From an uncultured Acidimicrobiales bacterium (GTDB lineage: Bacteria; Actinomycetota; Acidimicrobiia; Acidimicrobiales; SZUA-35): a stretch of DNA of 64,000 bases. A program made the translations under genes and the position numbers. The notes under the pieces were generated by a model. The model made no database searches. It was not told the DNA's origin and was given only the letters and a program-made list of their open reading frames with translations. Position 1 is the stretch's first letter. Each line of letters starts with the position of its first letter. The stretch is taken from contig CALKZY010000028.1 of assembly GCA_938002965.1 (NCBI GenBank), positions 186,001-250,000 of the forward strand, read 5' to 3'. Below are positions 53,801 through 62,426 of the stretch, piece by piece.

Positions 53801-56800
53801 TCACTGGCGGTCATGGACCCCAGCACCGCCACCATGGAGCTCTACACCTATATAGGTGGCTCAAGCGGCGGCGAGCTAGCCACCGGCGTGGCCCTTAACG
53901 CCGCCAATGAAGTCATTGTTGTCGGCAACACCGACTCCACCGACTTCGCCACCACCGGTGGGTCGTACCAGTCGACGTCGAACGGCTCGATGGAGGGATT
54001 TGTTCAGCAATACTCGGCGATCAATCCTCCTGTTGTCTCCAGCGTGGTCACCGTCAACTCTGCCGGTGACAGCCCCGACATCAACATCGGCGACGGCAGT
54101 TGCGACACCGGGGCCACCAACTCCGAAGGCGATACCGAATGCACGCTTCGGGCCGCCATTCAGGAAGCAAACGCGTCTGCCACCATCAGCGACATCGAGT
54201 TCGATATTCCGGTCACCGACGCCGGATACGACGCCGCCGGCTGGTGGAAGGTCGCTCTGGCCACCGACCTTCCAGAGTTGACCGCCCCCTTCAATCTCGA
54301 TGGAACCACACAACCGGGGTACGCCGGCGACCCGGTGATCGGTATCACCCGCAGCACGCCATACGGCTCAAACCTTCTTCTCGAAACTAACTCCGCCGCT
54401 TCAGACTCGACCATTGTCGGCCTGGCTTTCGGCGCTTCAACCTACGGACTGATCGCCGACGGTGATCGAACCGTCGTGACTGACAACTGGTTCGGCTTCA
54501 TGCCTGACGGTTCGGCGTCTGTCATTCAACATCCCATCCTGGCTTCGGGACAGGACGCGGTGATCGGACGACCGGGCCAAGGCAACATCTTCGGCAACTA
54601 CCACTTCCACGCAATTATCATCCGCGGCACCGGCTCGATCGTTCAAGGCAACATCATCGGTGAAGACCCATCGGGCACCGCTGACGGTTACGACTGGACT
54701 GATGGCGGAATCTATGTGTCAGCAAGCAACGTACTCATCGGTGGCACCGGAGCGGGTGAAGGAAACCGCATCGCCCAACTAGGGGTTGGTGCCAATGCCA
54801 TCGACGTTGTCACAAACCGATCAGCCGTGTCGATCCTCGGGAACACCATCATCGACAACGGCCTAGCCGTCGACCTCGGCCTCGACGGAGCCACCGCCAA
54901 CGATCCCGGCGACGGCGACACGGGATCCAACAATCTGCTCAACTACCCCGTGCCGACGCTCACCGGTTCAGCCACTGTCGACTCCATCAACTGGGACGTC
55001 GATCTCGACGTCACCCTCGACGCCCCAGCCGGGGACTACCGCATCGAGGTGTACACCAACGACGGACCCGGAGTGGCCGGGCGAACAGAAGGCCAAGTAT
55101 TCACCCATGCCTTCACCGTTTCCCACCCAGGCGGCGGGGCACAGACATTCGCCACGAGCTACAGCGGCCCACAACCAAGCTTTATAGGCACCACCGCCAC
55201 CGAAGACAATGGTGACGGTACCTATGGAGCAACCTCGGAGTTCTCCGCCGTTCCCGAGGCCGCCGACCTGACGTTCACCGTTAACTCGACCGGCGACAGC
55301 TTCGACAACAGCAGCGGCGACCTGGCCTGCGACACCGGAGGCACAAACAGCGAGGGCGACTCAGAATGCACGCTGCGAGCCGCCATCGAGCAAGCCAACG
55401 ACACCGCCAACGGCACCATTGTCTTTGACATCCCAGCCTCCGACCCGGGTTACGCCGCCGGTGACGGCTGGACTATCAACGTGGCATCGTCCTTCGAGCA
55501 GCTTCGGTCGACCATGACTATCGATGGCGCCACCCAACCGGGGTGGGTGGGCGATCCACTCATCGGCGTGGCCGGCACCTCCGGCACCTCAATCGGTCTC
55601 AACAACCAAACACCGGGGTCGGTGGTAAACGGCCTATCGATTAGCGGCTTTACAAGCAGACAGATCTGGAGCGACTACGGCATCACCATCACCGGCAGCT
55701 GGGTGGGCTATCGGCTAGATGCGACCAAAGATTCAAGCTTCGAAGGCATCTACATTCAGGTTCCGGGCGGACCGGTTGTCATCGGCGGAGCCGGCGGCGA
55801 CGACGGCAACCACATCGTTGGCGACACACGAGGCATCACCGTTTACTACGGTGACAACGCGGTGATCCAAGGCAACGTCTTCGGTATGAGCCCAGACGGC
55901 ACACCGACAACAATGCCGACCGGAATCTGGTCCTCCAACAGCAACCGCCTCCTCATCGGCGGTACCGGACCGGGGGAAGGCAACGTAGTGGCCAACACCA
56001 CTACCGCAGGCATAGCCATGGTAGGCAACAATGACGACCACGTCACCGTGACCGGCAACACCACCTACAACAACCTCATTGACATCGACCTCGACAACGA
56101 CGGGCCCACCGCCAACGACGTCGGCGACGTCGACACTGGGGTCAACGGTCTACTCAACCACCCGGACATCATCACCGTGGCGTCGACAGCCGGGACCACC
56201 ACAGTCGACTACACCCTCGACGCTCCCGCCGGCGACTACCGAATCGAAGTGTTCGCTGACCTTATCGGCGGACAAACTCTGGCTGGGACCCACACCATCA
56301 GCCACACCGGCGCTGGCGTTGAGGCCTTCCAAATCGCTTTCACCGACCTTGTCGCCGGGGCGTACCGAGCCACCGCCACCGGAGACCTTGGAGCATCGGC
56401 GTACGAGTCGACCTCGGAGTTCTCCGCCTCCTACGCCGTCTGCCAGGACCCCGACGGTGACGGGCTCTGCTCCCACTACGAGCTGCTCTTCGGCGACACC
56501 GACGGCGACAGCACCGACAACTACCTCGACGACGACGATGACGATGACGGCCTCCCCACCTCGGCTGAGAACGCCGACCCCAACGGCGACGGCGATCCAC
56601 GCGACGCTCTCGACGCCGATCGCGACGGGCAGCCGGACTGGATCGACGCTCCATCTCGACGCACCACCGGACTAGCCAGATCGGCCCAGAAAATCAGTGA
56701 CCTGTCAGGTGGCCTAGCCGCCGCTCTGGCCGACGCAGATTACTTCGGCACGGCCGCCACCCCCGTGGGCGACCTCGACGGCGACGGCGTCGTCGACATC

Positions 56801-59800
56801 GCCGTCAGCGCCCCCTACACCGATCGAAGCGCCAACGCCGATGGCGCCGTCTACATCCTCTTGATGAACGCCGACGGAACAGTAAGGGCCGAGCACGAGA
56901 TCTCCGAACTCACACTCAGCGGTCTAGCACTCAACAACTTCGGTAACTTCGGGTCAGGAGTCGCACTAGTCGGCGACCTCGGAGGAGACGGTCGTCCCGA
57001 GCTAGCGGTCGGTACCGACGGCTACGGGGTCTGGCTGATTACGCTCAACAGCGACGGCACAGCGGCGGCCAACCCGACTTTGATCGACGGCAACACCCAC
57101 CTTTTGAACCCACCAACCGACGTCTCGTCGTTCGGATTCTCAGTCGGAGCGCTGGGCGATTTGAACGGCGACGGCATCAATGACCTTCTAGTTGGCGACC
57201 ATACCGCTGACGAAGGCGGCTGGGATTACGGCGCCGCTCACGTCATTTTCTTGAACGCCGACGGTTCGGTAGCCGACAACCAGGTAATCAGCGATCTGGA
57301 CGGCGGATTGAACCATGTCTTCCTCGGAAATGACGCGGAGTTCGGATCGTCGGTGACCGCCCTTGGTGATATTGACGGCGACGGAGTGACCGACGTCGCA
57401 GTAGGTTCCAGGCGCTACGGGAATGGTCCGGAGATCTGGCAATTCGGCGCCGTACACGTCCTGATGCTCAACAGTGACGGCACCGTCAAGGCCGAACAGC
57501 TGATCACCAACAATCTGGGCGGACTCGGAACCGTCCTGACCGAAAATGCCTACTTCGGTAGTTCCGTGGCCGGGACTGGCGACATGGACGGCAACGGCGT
57601 TCCCGACTTGTTGGTGGGTGCACCCAGCAACCTGGAACCCGACGGAACCGACACTGGAGGCGCCTTCCTTTTCAATCTCAACCCCGACGGAACCATCAAG
57701 GCGCAGGCCAGGATCAACAACGCCAGTCCGGCTCTTAAAGGCCTTCTTGACGACGAAGACTACTTTGCCCACTCAGTGGCCGGTCTCGGCGACCTGGACG
57801 GCAACGGCAGCATTGATCTGCTGATCGGGGCCGCCGGCGACGACGATGGCGGCCCATCCCGGGGAGCCGTATATATCATCGACCTCATTCGTTACATCGT
57901 CGTCAACTCCACCGGTGACGCTGGCGATCTGAAACCCGGAGACGGGGGATGCAACACCGGGGGCACCAACAGCGATGGCATCGCAGAATGCACGCTGCGA
58001 GCCGCCATCGAAGAAGCCAACGGTACCGGCGCTGCATACATCGAGTTCGAAATGCCGGTGGGCGAAGCGGGCCACAGCGCCGGGGTATGGACTATCAACC
58101 CGGCCACCTCACTGCCGTACGCCACCGGTCAGGTAGTCATCGACGCCTCCACTCAAGCGGGCTGGTCCGGCGATCCGGTAGTTGCACTCGACGGTTCCGG
58201 CTTCGCCACCACCACCAACGGCCTCACTCTCGCAGCCGACGACTCAGCAGTGATCGGACTGTCCGTCATCAACTGGACCGGCGACGGCATCAGCTCGTCC
58301 CGATCGCGCGTGACGTTGAGCGCCAACTGGTTCGGCATCGCCCCTGACGGCACCATCACACCCAACCTCAGCACCGACGCCTCACTATGGGGTGGCGCTG
58401 GTGTCGACAACGTCGTGGGAGGAATCGATCCGGCCGACGGCAATCGCTTCGCCGCCGCCGGGGCTGACGATGGCCTGTTCCTCCACAGCACCAACGTTCT
58501 GGTGGCCAACAACACGTTCGGTTTGGCCCCCGACGGCGTCACCTCCACCGCACCGCCCAGCAACGCCATCCGCATCGAGGGCTCAGCCACCGGCATTAAC
58601 ATTGATGCCAATACGTTCGCCAACACGACCGGCACAGCCATCGACGCCGCCCAAACTGGCACCGCCACCATCACCAACAACAACTTCGGCGTGGATCTGG
58701 TTGGTGGCGCCGCACCGGTCGGACTGGCACTGGCCGTTGTCAGCGCAGGTGACGTCATGTTCGGTGGTACCAGCGGCAACGGCAACACGGTGATGAACAC
58801 AACCGGCGTAGCCGTACTGCCGAACGGAACGGGCAAGGTCGCCATCCTCGGCAACTCCATCTCCAACTCGGGAACATTCGGAATCGACCTGGCTAACAAC
58901 GGCATCAACACCAACGACGCCGGAGACGTTGACACCGGCCCCAACGATCTCCTCAACTACCCGGAGATCACCTCCGCGGTAGGCGACAGCGGCCTTGTCG
59001 AGATCGAGCTCGACCTGGACGTTCCAGCAGGAATCTATCGCATCGAGCTGTTCGCTAACCCCTCGGGGGCCAACGCCAGCGGATACGGCGACGGCGAGAC
59101 GCTGAGCCACGCAACCTCGGTCACCCACGCCGGTGCCGGGGCCCAACAGTACTCACTCACATTCGATGGAGCGGCCGGCGACGTTCTGACCGCTACCGCC
59201 ACTGAAGAGTTAGGGGCCGGAACCTACGGAGCGACGTCGGAGTTCTCTGCCGCGGTCACCGTGGCCAACCCGCCTACCCCCCTTCTCGACCGCTCAGTCC
59301 GCCGGAGTGACCTCCGGCCAGCCGGCGGCATGGATGCCGTGGCCGGAGCCACCACCGGTACAACCGGTTCGGCACTCGCTTTCGACGGCTCCACCGCTCT
59401 CCTAACCGGGCCGCTACTGAACATCAACGCCGGTTCACTGACACTAGGTGCCCGCTTCCAGCCGAACTCCTTGTCCGGAATCGACTATCTGCTCTCCAAG
59501 CAGGCGGCGGGCGGAGCGGCTATCTACGAGCTGGCCGTCGACAGTGCCACATCCGAAGCGTTGGCCACGGTCAACGTCAGCGGGTCGCCCGTCACCGTAC
59601 GCGGCGGCACAGTGTCAACCGGCTCGTGGCACGACGTCGTCGCCACCTGGGACGGGTCAACCTTCATCTTGTATCTCAACGGCGTCGAGGTAAGTCGGAC
59701 GGCGGCATCGGGCAGCCTGGCCACCGACATCACAACCGCGATGACGCTTGGGAACCGGTCAGACAGAGGCTCGGGCTTCGATGGACTGATCGATCACATT

Positions 59801-60457
59801 GACATCGAACACCGAGTCCTCAGCGTCGACGAGGTTAGCGCCCGATACGCCAACACGATCGGTGGAACGCTGGCGGTGACCGTCGGACAACAGCAAACAG
59901 GAGCTCCGGGAGACTGGACCGTGTCCAGTGCCCAGGCCCGCTCGGGTGGCTTCGCACTGGCCGCTCCGAGCACCTCGGCCGGCTCGCCAGCATGGGCGGT
60001 AGCCACCGGAATCGACGAGCCGGGCGTTGTCTTCGAATCTTGGTGGTGGGTCGACTCGGCCGCTGGGCTGGATCTGGCCTCGGGAACTCGAGCCGGCGTA
60101 GCCCCTACCGAACAGTTCGACGGTGCCTTCGTGTCAGCCGACGGGTGGTTCCTGCGTCGGCGACACACCGCTGCCCTAACTGACCAAACCCCGGCAACGG
60201 GAAGTCCGGCGCCGGTACCTGGAACCTGGGTCAACGTCGAGCAGTGGACCGACCAAAACGGTAACAGCCGGCTAGTCGTCGACGGCGTGGACGTTGCGCC
60301 TTGGACCGGGCAGAGCACCCCACCGTTAAGCGGTTCGGTCGGACTGCGCACTGGTTCGTTGCCTGGCGGCCAATCATGGTTCATTGACGATCCGCGGGCC
60401 CGGAAACTGGTCATGCCGGAACCGGTGGCCACCTTGAGCTCGCTCGACCAGAACTAG
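50879..60457 (+). CDS. 3192-residue mosaic surface protein (NHL, SBBP, CSLREA, beta-helix, FG-GAP, LamG)
   Basis: Signal peptide (to about 55), a six-blade NHL-like propeller (about 100-370), a DUF7948/SBBP region (about 380-1010) with repeats such as STFFGGTSSDYLNDVAID and GGTSSTNMPTSIGAFDTT, then three CSLREA-type cassettes (about 1055, 1465, 2340; core ECTLRAAIEEAN), each followed by right-handed beta-helix sequence. Residues 1857-1920 are Asp-rich thrombospondin-3-like calcium repeats, 1940-2337 are FG-GAP integrin-type propeller repeats (GDLDGDGVVDIAVSAP), and about 2820-3000 is LamG. The C-terminus carries a second LamG-like domain. No sorting motif or anchoring helix is seen. A large calcium-dependent adhesin or matrix scaffold is the simplest reading. 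Confidence 0.88.
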   Translation: MSGSMPTNRRHRTSDSGRRGLTHSGRRPWLRRVAVVAAVTVGAALVPSWYPQASAQIDVQNTGRDKSTQERSTETAEPADSSPPEVSSGTANTTTPFEVVVAAFDADDLIRIQAQDGSDLGKMDSSNQRLGSANVVAMGPDGLLYSAGDANRVVRYNPADRSFVDVVVRADSGIADVRGLAFRANGNLLVSSAGTNQVLEFNPANGQRVGVAAEVGLDNPGGIAVTDNNVLWVASQNNDAIIAYGEEGSIRRAVRTEPGTGPVDVTVGSDGLLYVAHSLAGRIDIITIPAGEPGRQAATAVVEILVEEAAELTHPAAVARGPDGVLWVADYWADEILRFDLETGESLGSVITAEADEGFGPTSLAFVEAETAMPLDQTQEGNLDVETLAEGLNSTGRGFEINQGQFDASIDAAVALGGRRISLVDGAILIDSRGNERGNVASLGLVGADTEVAPEPVAESETSPVTNYFIEDTVIVGSQGHAQVIYRDLLPGVDMRYTAEASGLTYDILLDAGVDPDVVRLESGGTGDITIDGQGRLVLRQVLGPKLRFSPPKSYQLDGDTQIPVDSAYQVEDDGTIGFSFGEIRTALPLVIDPTLDLSTFFGGTSSDYLNDVAIDASGNIVVVGESASTDFPTTTGAYDTTADADFDVVVSKLDATGSTLLWSTYIGGGAQDNGREIEVAANGDIVFVGDTDSGAYPTTVGAYATAGAAQTDGFVSRLSGDGSTLVASTLLAGNGIDQVESVELDSAGNIVVLGTTSATNFPSTPGAYQTADSTNTDLFVSKLSADLTALTWSTFLAGNGAETAGMLSVDATDGVWVVGGTTSTNMPTSIGAFDTTANGGDFWVGALSADGSALDYGTYLGGPGVETGPSSIYAVNSTEVHVATTALAGYPTTTGAYAESTAVADTAHVVLDSTATGTAQMTYGSFLGGTDGGWAHDITVDSDGRAYIVGDVSAGGLATAGAPDTIQDGAGDASLAVMDPSTATMELYTYIGGSSGGELATGVALNAANEVIVVGNTDSTDFATTGGSYQSTSNGSMEGFVQQYSAINPPVVSSVVTVNSAGDSPDINIGDGSCDTGATNSEGDTECTLRAAIQEANASATISDIEFDIPVTDAGYDAAGWWKVALATDLPELTAPFNLDGTTQPGYAGDPVIGITRSTPYGSNLLLETNSAASDSTIVGLAFGASTYGLIADGDRTVVTDNWFGFMPDGSASVIQHPILASGQDAVIGRPGQGNIFGNYHFHAIIIRGTGSIVQGNIIGEDPSGTADGYDWTDGGIYVSASNVLIGGTGAGEGNRIAQLGVGANAIDVVTNRSAVSILGNTIIDNGLAVDLGLDGATANDPGDGDTGSNNLLNYPVPTLTGSATVDSINWDVDLDVTLDAPAGDYRIEVYTNDGPGVAGRTEGQVFTHAFTVSHPGGGAQTFATSYSGPQPSFIGTTATEDNGDGTYGATSEFSAVPEAADLTFTVNSTGDSFDNSSGDLACDTGGTNSEGDSECTLRAAIEQANDTANGTIVFDIPASDPGYAAGDGWTINVASSFEQLRSTMTIDGATQPGWVGDPLIGVAGTSGTSIGLNNQTPGSVVNGLSISGFTSRQIWSDYGITITGSWVGYRLDATKDSSFEGIYIQVPGGPVVIGGAGGDDGNHIVGDTRGITVYYGDNAVIQGNVFGMSPDGTPTTMPTGIWSSNSNRLLIGGTGPGEGNVVANTTTAGIAMVGNNDDHVTVTGNTTYNNLIDIDLDNDGPTANDVGDVDTGVNGLLNHPDIITVASTAGTTTVDYTLDAPAGDYRIEVFADLIGGQTLAGTHTISHTGAGVEAFQIAFTDLVAGAYRATATGDLGASAYESTSEFSASYAVCQDPDGDGLCSHYELLFGDTDGDSTDNYLDDDDDDDGLPTSAENADPNGDGDPRDALDADRDGQPDWIDAPSRRTTGLARSAQKISDLSGGLAAALADADYFGTAATPVGDLDGDGVVDIAVSAPYTDRSANADGAVYILLMNADGTVRAEHEISELTLSGLALNNFGNFGSGVALVGDLGGDGRPELAVGTDGYGVWLITLNSDGTAAANPTLIDGNTHLLNPPTDVSSFGFSVGALGDLNGDGINDLLVGDHTADEGGWDYGAAHVIFLNADGSVADNQVISDLDGGLNHVFLGNDAEFGSSVTALGDIDGDGVTDVAVGSRRYGNGPEIWQFGAVHVLMLNSDGTVKAEQLITNNLGGLGTVLTENAYFGSSVAGTGDMDGNGVPDLLVGAPSNLEPDGTDTGGAFLFNLNPDGTIKAQARINNASPALKGLLDDEDYFAHSVAGLGDLDGNGSIDLLIGAAGDDDGGPSRGAVYIIDLIRYIVVNSTGDAGDLKPGDGGCNTGGTNSDGIAECTLRAAIEEANGTGAAYIEFEMPVGEAGHSAGVWTINPATSLPYATGQVVIDASTQAGWSGDPVVALDGSGFATTTNGLTLAADDSAVIGLSVINWTGDGISSSRSRVTLSANWFGIAPDGTITPNLSTDASLWGGAGVDNVVGGIDPADGNRFAAAGADDGLFLHSTNVLVANNTFGLAPDGVTSTAPPSNAIRIEGSATGINIDANTFANTTGTAIDAAQTGTATITNNNFGVDLVGGAAPVGLALAVVSAGDVMFGGTSGNGNTVMNTTGVAVLPNGTGKVAILGNSISNSGTFGIDLANNGINTNDAGDVDTGPNDLLNYPEITSAVGDSGLVEIELDLDVPAGIYRIELFANPSGANASGYGDGETLSHATSVTHAGAGAQQYSLTFDGAAGDVLTATATEELGAGTYGATSEFSAAVTVANPPTPLLDRSVRRSDLRPAGGMDAVAGATTGTTGSALAFDGSTALLTGPLLNINAGSLTLGARFQPNSLSGIDYLLSKQAAGGAAIYELAVDSATSEALATVNVSGSPVTVRGGTVSTGSWHDVVATWDGSTFILYLNGVEVSRTAASGSLATDITTAMTLGNRSDRGSGFDGLIDHIDIEHRVLSVDEVSARYANTIGGTLAVTVGQQQTGAPGDWTVSSAQARSGGFALAAPSTSAGSPAWAVATGIDEPGVVFESWWWVDSAAGLDLASGTRAGVAPTEQFDGAFVSADGWFLRRRHTAALTDQTPATGSPAPVPGTWVNVEQWTDQNGNSRLVVDGVDVAPWTGQSTPPLSGSVGLRTGSLPGGQSWFIDDPRARKLVMPEPVATLSSLDQN

Positions 60458-60900
60458 TGGGCGGTCTCGAACGATCGAGAAGTGCTCGGGTGGCGGCCGT
60501 CATCTTGGCCATGGCCGCTTTGGCGACGTCAGCCTGTGGAGGTGGCAGTGAGGACGCTCTGGCTACGGTCGATCCCCTTTACTGCGTCGACGATCCGATC
60601 CCGGTGGGTGACCACAGTATTCGGTTGGTCGGTATCGGGCGCTCGTCCACCGACCTATATCTGATCCACAATCTCGTGCTTCGTACCGACACTGACGAGA
60701 AGGTAATCATCCCCATCTTTGAGGGGGCGAAGCTCCCGGCCGGGAGCGGAACGGTCGCCTGGAACGATCATCTGCTCACGGTGACCGAACAAGACGTCAT
60801 GCCACCGGGAATCAAGCTGGCTCCATGTGCCCGGGTCAACGTCGGACCTATCCCGCCCGACTACGTTTCCCCTCTCGAAGCCGACACGGAAGGCCACTAA
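60457..60900 (+). CDS. Small lipoprotein closing the operon
   Basis: 147 residues from GTG 60457, overlapping the preceding stop by one base (TAGTG, as at 46479). A hydrophobic N-terminus ends in LATSACGGG, a likely lipoprotein site. The mature part is a single beta-rich domain with Cys residues (LYCVDD, LAPCAR). I recognise no family. Its position suggests a membrane anchor or chaperone for the giant protein, which is an inference. A strong terminator follows. Confidence 0.75.
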   Translation: MGGLERSRSARVAAVILAMAALATSACGGGSEDALATVDPLYCVDDPIPVGDHSIRLVGIGRSSTDLYLIHNLVLRTDTDEKVIIPIFEGAKLPAGSGTVAWNDHLLTVTEQDVMPPGIKLAPCARVNVGPIPPDYVSPLEADTEGH

Positions 60901-60916
60901 TCCGGCCAAAACTGAT

Positions 60917-60951
60917 CCCCCAAAGCCCCCTAGGGGACTTTGGGGGGTTTT
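60917..60951 (+). terminator. Strong intrinsic terminator of the surface operon
   Basis: CCCCCAAAGCCCC pairs with GGGG-A-CTTTGGGGG (one bulged A) around a CTA loop, followed by GTTTT. It lies 17 bases after the lipoprotein stop. Confidence 0.9.
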
Positions 60952-60992
60952 CCGGGCTCCCCGCGGCGGCAAGGTGTGGTCTCATATTACCC

Positions 60993-62396
60993 ATGAGTAA
61001 CTCTCTGGCAACCAGCTCCCAAGAAACGCCAACAGCGACCAAGACACCGTCGCTCAAAGACATGGCTGGAGCAGTCAAAGCCGGCCGGAATCGGGCCGTG
61101 GACTTCTACCGGGCAGTAGCCATGCTGGCCGTGGCCTTCGGCCACTGGATGGTCATCGTGGCCTACCGCGACAACGACGGCTCGACGGTCACCGGCAACG
61201 GACTGGAGTTCGTTCCGTCATTCGCCTACGCCACCTGGATCCTCCAAGTCATGCCCCTGTTCTTCATGGTCGGAGGCTACGCCTCAGCCGCCTCACTCGA
61301 TTCAAAGGGGATGGGCGGCCTCGGCCGAAAGGCCACAGCCAACGAGAAAGCTTCCTGGATTGCATCCCGGTTGGCACGTCTACTTCCGCCGGTTGCGGCC
61401 TTGGCCAGCTTCTGGCTGATAGCCCTACTGGTGGGCGCCGTAACGGGCACCGGTGCTCTCATCGGCGCCGGAGCCGTGGCCGCCGCCATCCCACTGTGGT
61501 TCCTGGCCAACTACACCGCTGACATTATCTTGGCCCCTCATGTGCTGCCGTGGTTCCGTCGCTCGCCACTGGCTACCGCCGGCGTAGGTCTTGGGCTGTT
61601 CACCTGCTTCGAGGGTTTGCACCTGTTCGGCCCAGCCGCGCTGGACCCAATCGGACTCGGTTGGCTGACCAAGGCTGCTCACGTCAACTGGATCATCGGT
61701 TGGTTTCTGTTCCAAGTCATCGGTTTCGCCTGGCGTGACGGACTAGTGCCCACCGGTCGCCGACTAGTGGCGACCGCTTCAGGACTGTGGGTCGTGGCCA
61801 TTGTGGCTGTGGCCGTCGGTCCTTGGCCAGTCTCAATGGTCCACTTCCCCAGCCTGGCCTTCAGCCCCACTCATCCGCCGTCGCTGGCTTTGCTGTTGTT
61901 CGGCGCCGCCCAGTCGGCAACCGCCATCACCCTGGCCCCCCGCATTACCGCTTGGTTGGAACGACAAGCCAATGCCTGGAAGACGGTGGTGGTCGCCAAC
62001 TCGATGGCGATGTCGGTCTACCTGTGGCACATGACGGCCGGCGTGATCACCCTGGCCGTGTTCGATCTGACTGGTTTGTTGTCGGTGTCGATCTTCACCG
62101 CCGCTCCCGGTTCGATCACGTGGTTTGTGGCCAAGGCCCCGTTTGTTCTGGTCTCGATGATGCTGCTAGGCCTGGCCCTACCCAGCCTGGCACGAATCGA
62201 ACGCAACGCCCTGCTGTCGCCCAAGGCCGACTGGCCAGACCGCGGCCCGTCGTCGATCATTGCCCTGCTAGTCGGAGCGGTCATCGTTTCAGCCGCCCTC
62301 AAAGGTTGGACCTCAGGCAACATCGCCATGATCGCCGCCTGCCTGCCAGTGGTGATCATCGCCGAGCGGACGCTGGCCCGTATCGTCGCCCGCTAG
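60993..62396 (+). CDS. Acyltransferase-3 family membrane protein
   Basis: 467 residues from ATG 60993 (MSNSLATSSQ); the frame is open upstream but runs through the terminator. The N-terminus RAVDFYRAVAMLAVAFGHWMVI carries the family Arg and His pair, and LQVMPLFFMVGGYASA and SMAMSVYLWHMTAGVI are typical of these proteins, with about ten helices. Members transfer acyl groups to sugars or lipids of the envelope. The acceptor is unknown. CATATT five bases before the ATG hints at a leaderless message. Confidence 0.85.
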   Translation: MSNSLATSSQETPTATKTPSLKDMAGAVKAGRNRAVDFYRAVAMLAVAFGHWMVIVAYRDNDGSTVTGNGLEFVPSFAYATWILQVMPLFFMVGGYASAASLDSKGMGGLGRKATANEKASWIASRLARLLPPVAALASFWLIALLVGAVTGTGALIGAGAVAAAIPLWFLANYTADIILAPHVLPWFRRSPLATAGVGLGLFTCFEGLHLFGPAALDPIGLGWLTKAAHVNWIIGWFLFQVIGFAWRDGLVPTGRRLVATASGLWVVAIVAVAVGPWPVSMVHFPSLAFSPTHPPSLALLLFGAAQSATAITLAPRITAWLERQANAWKTVVVANSMAMSVYLWHMTAGVITLAVFDLTGLLSVSIFTAAPGSITWFVAKAPFVLVSMMLLGLALPSLARIERNALLSPKADWPDRGPSSIIALLVGAVIVSAALKGWTSGNIAMIAACLPVVIIAERTLARIVAR

Positions 62397-62426
62397 CGTG
62401 TGCGCTGGCAGCGACGACGGAGGCAT

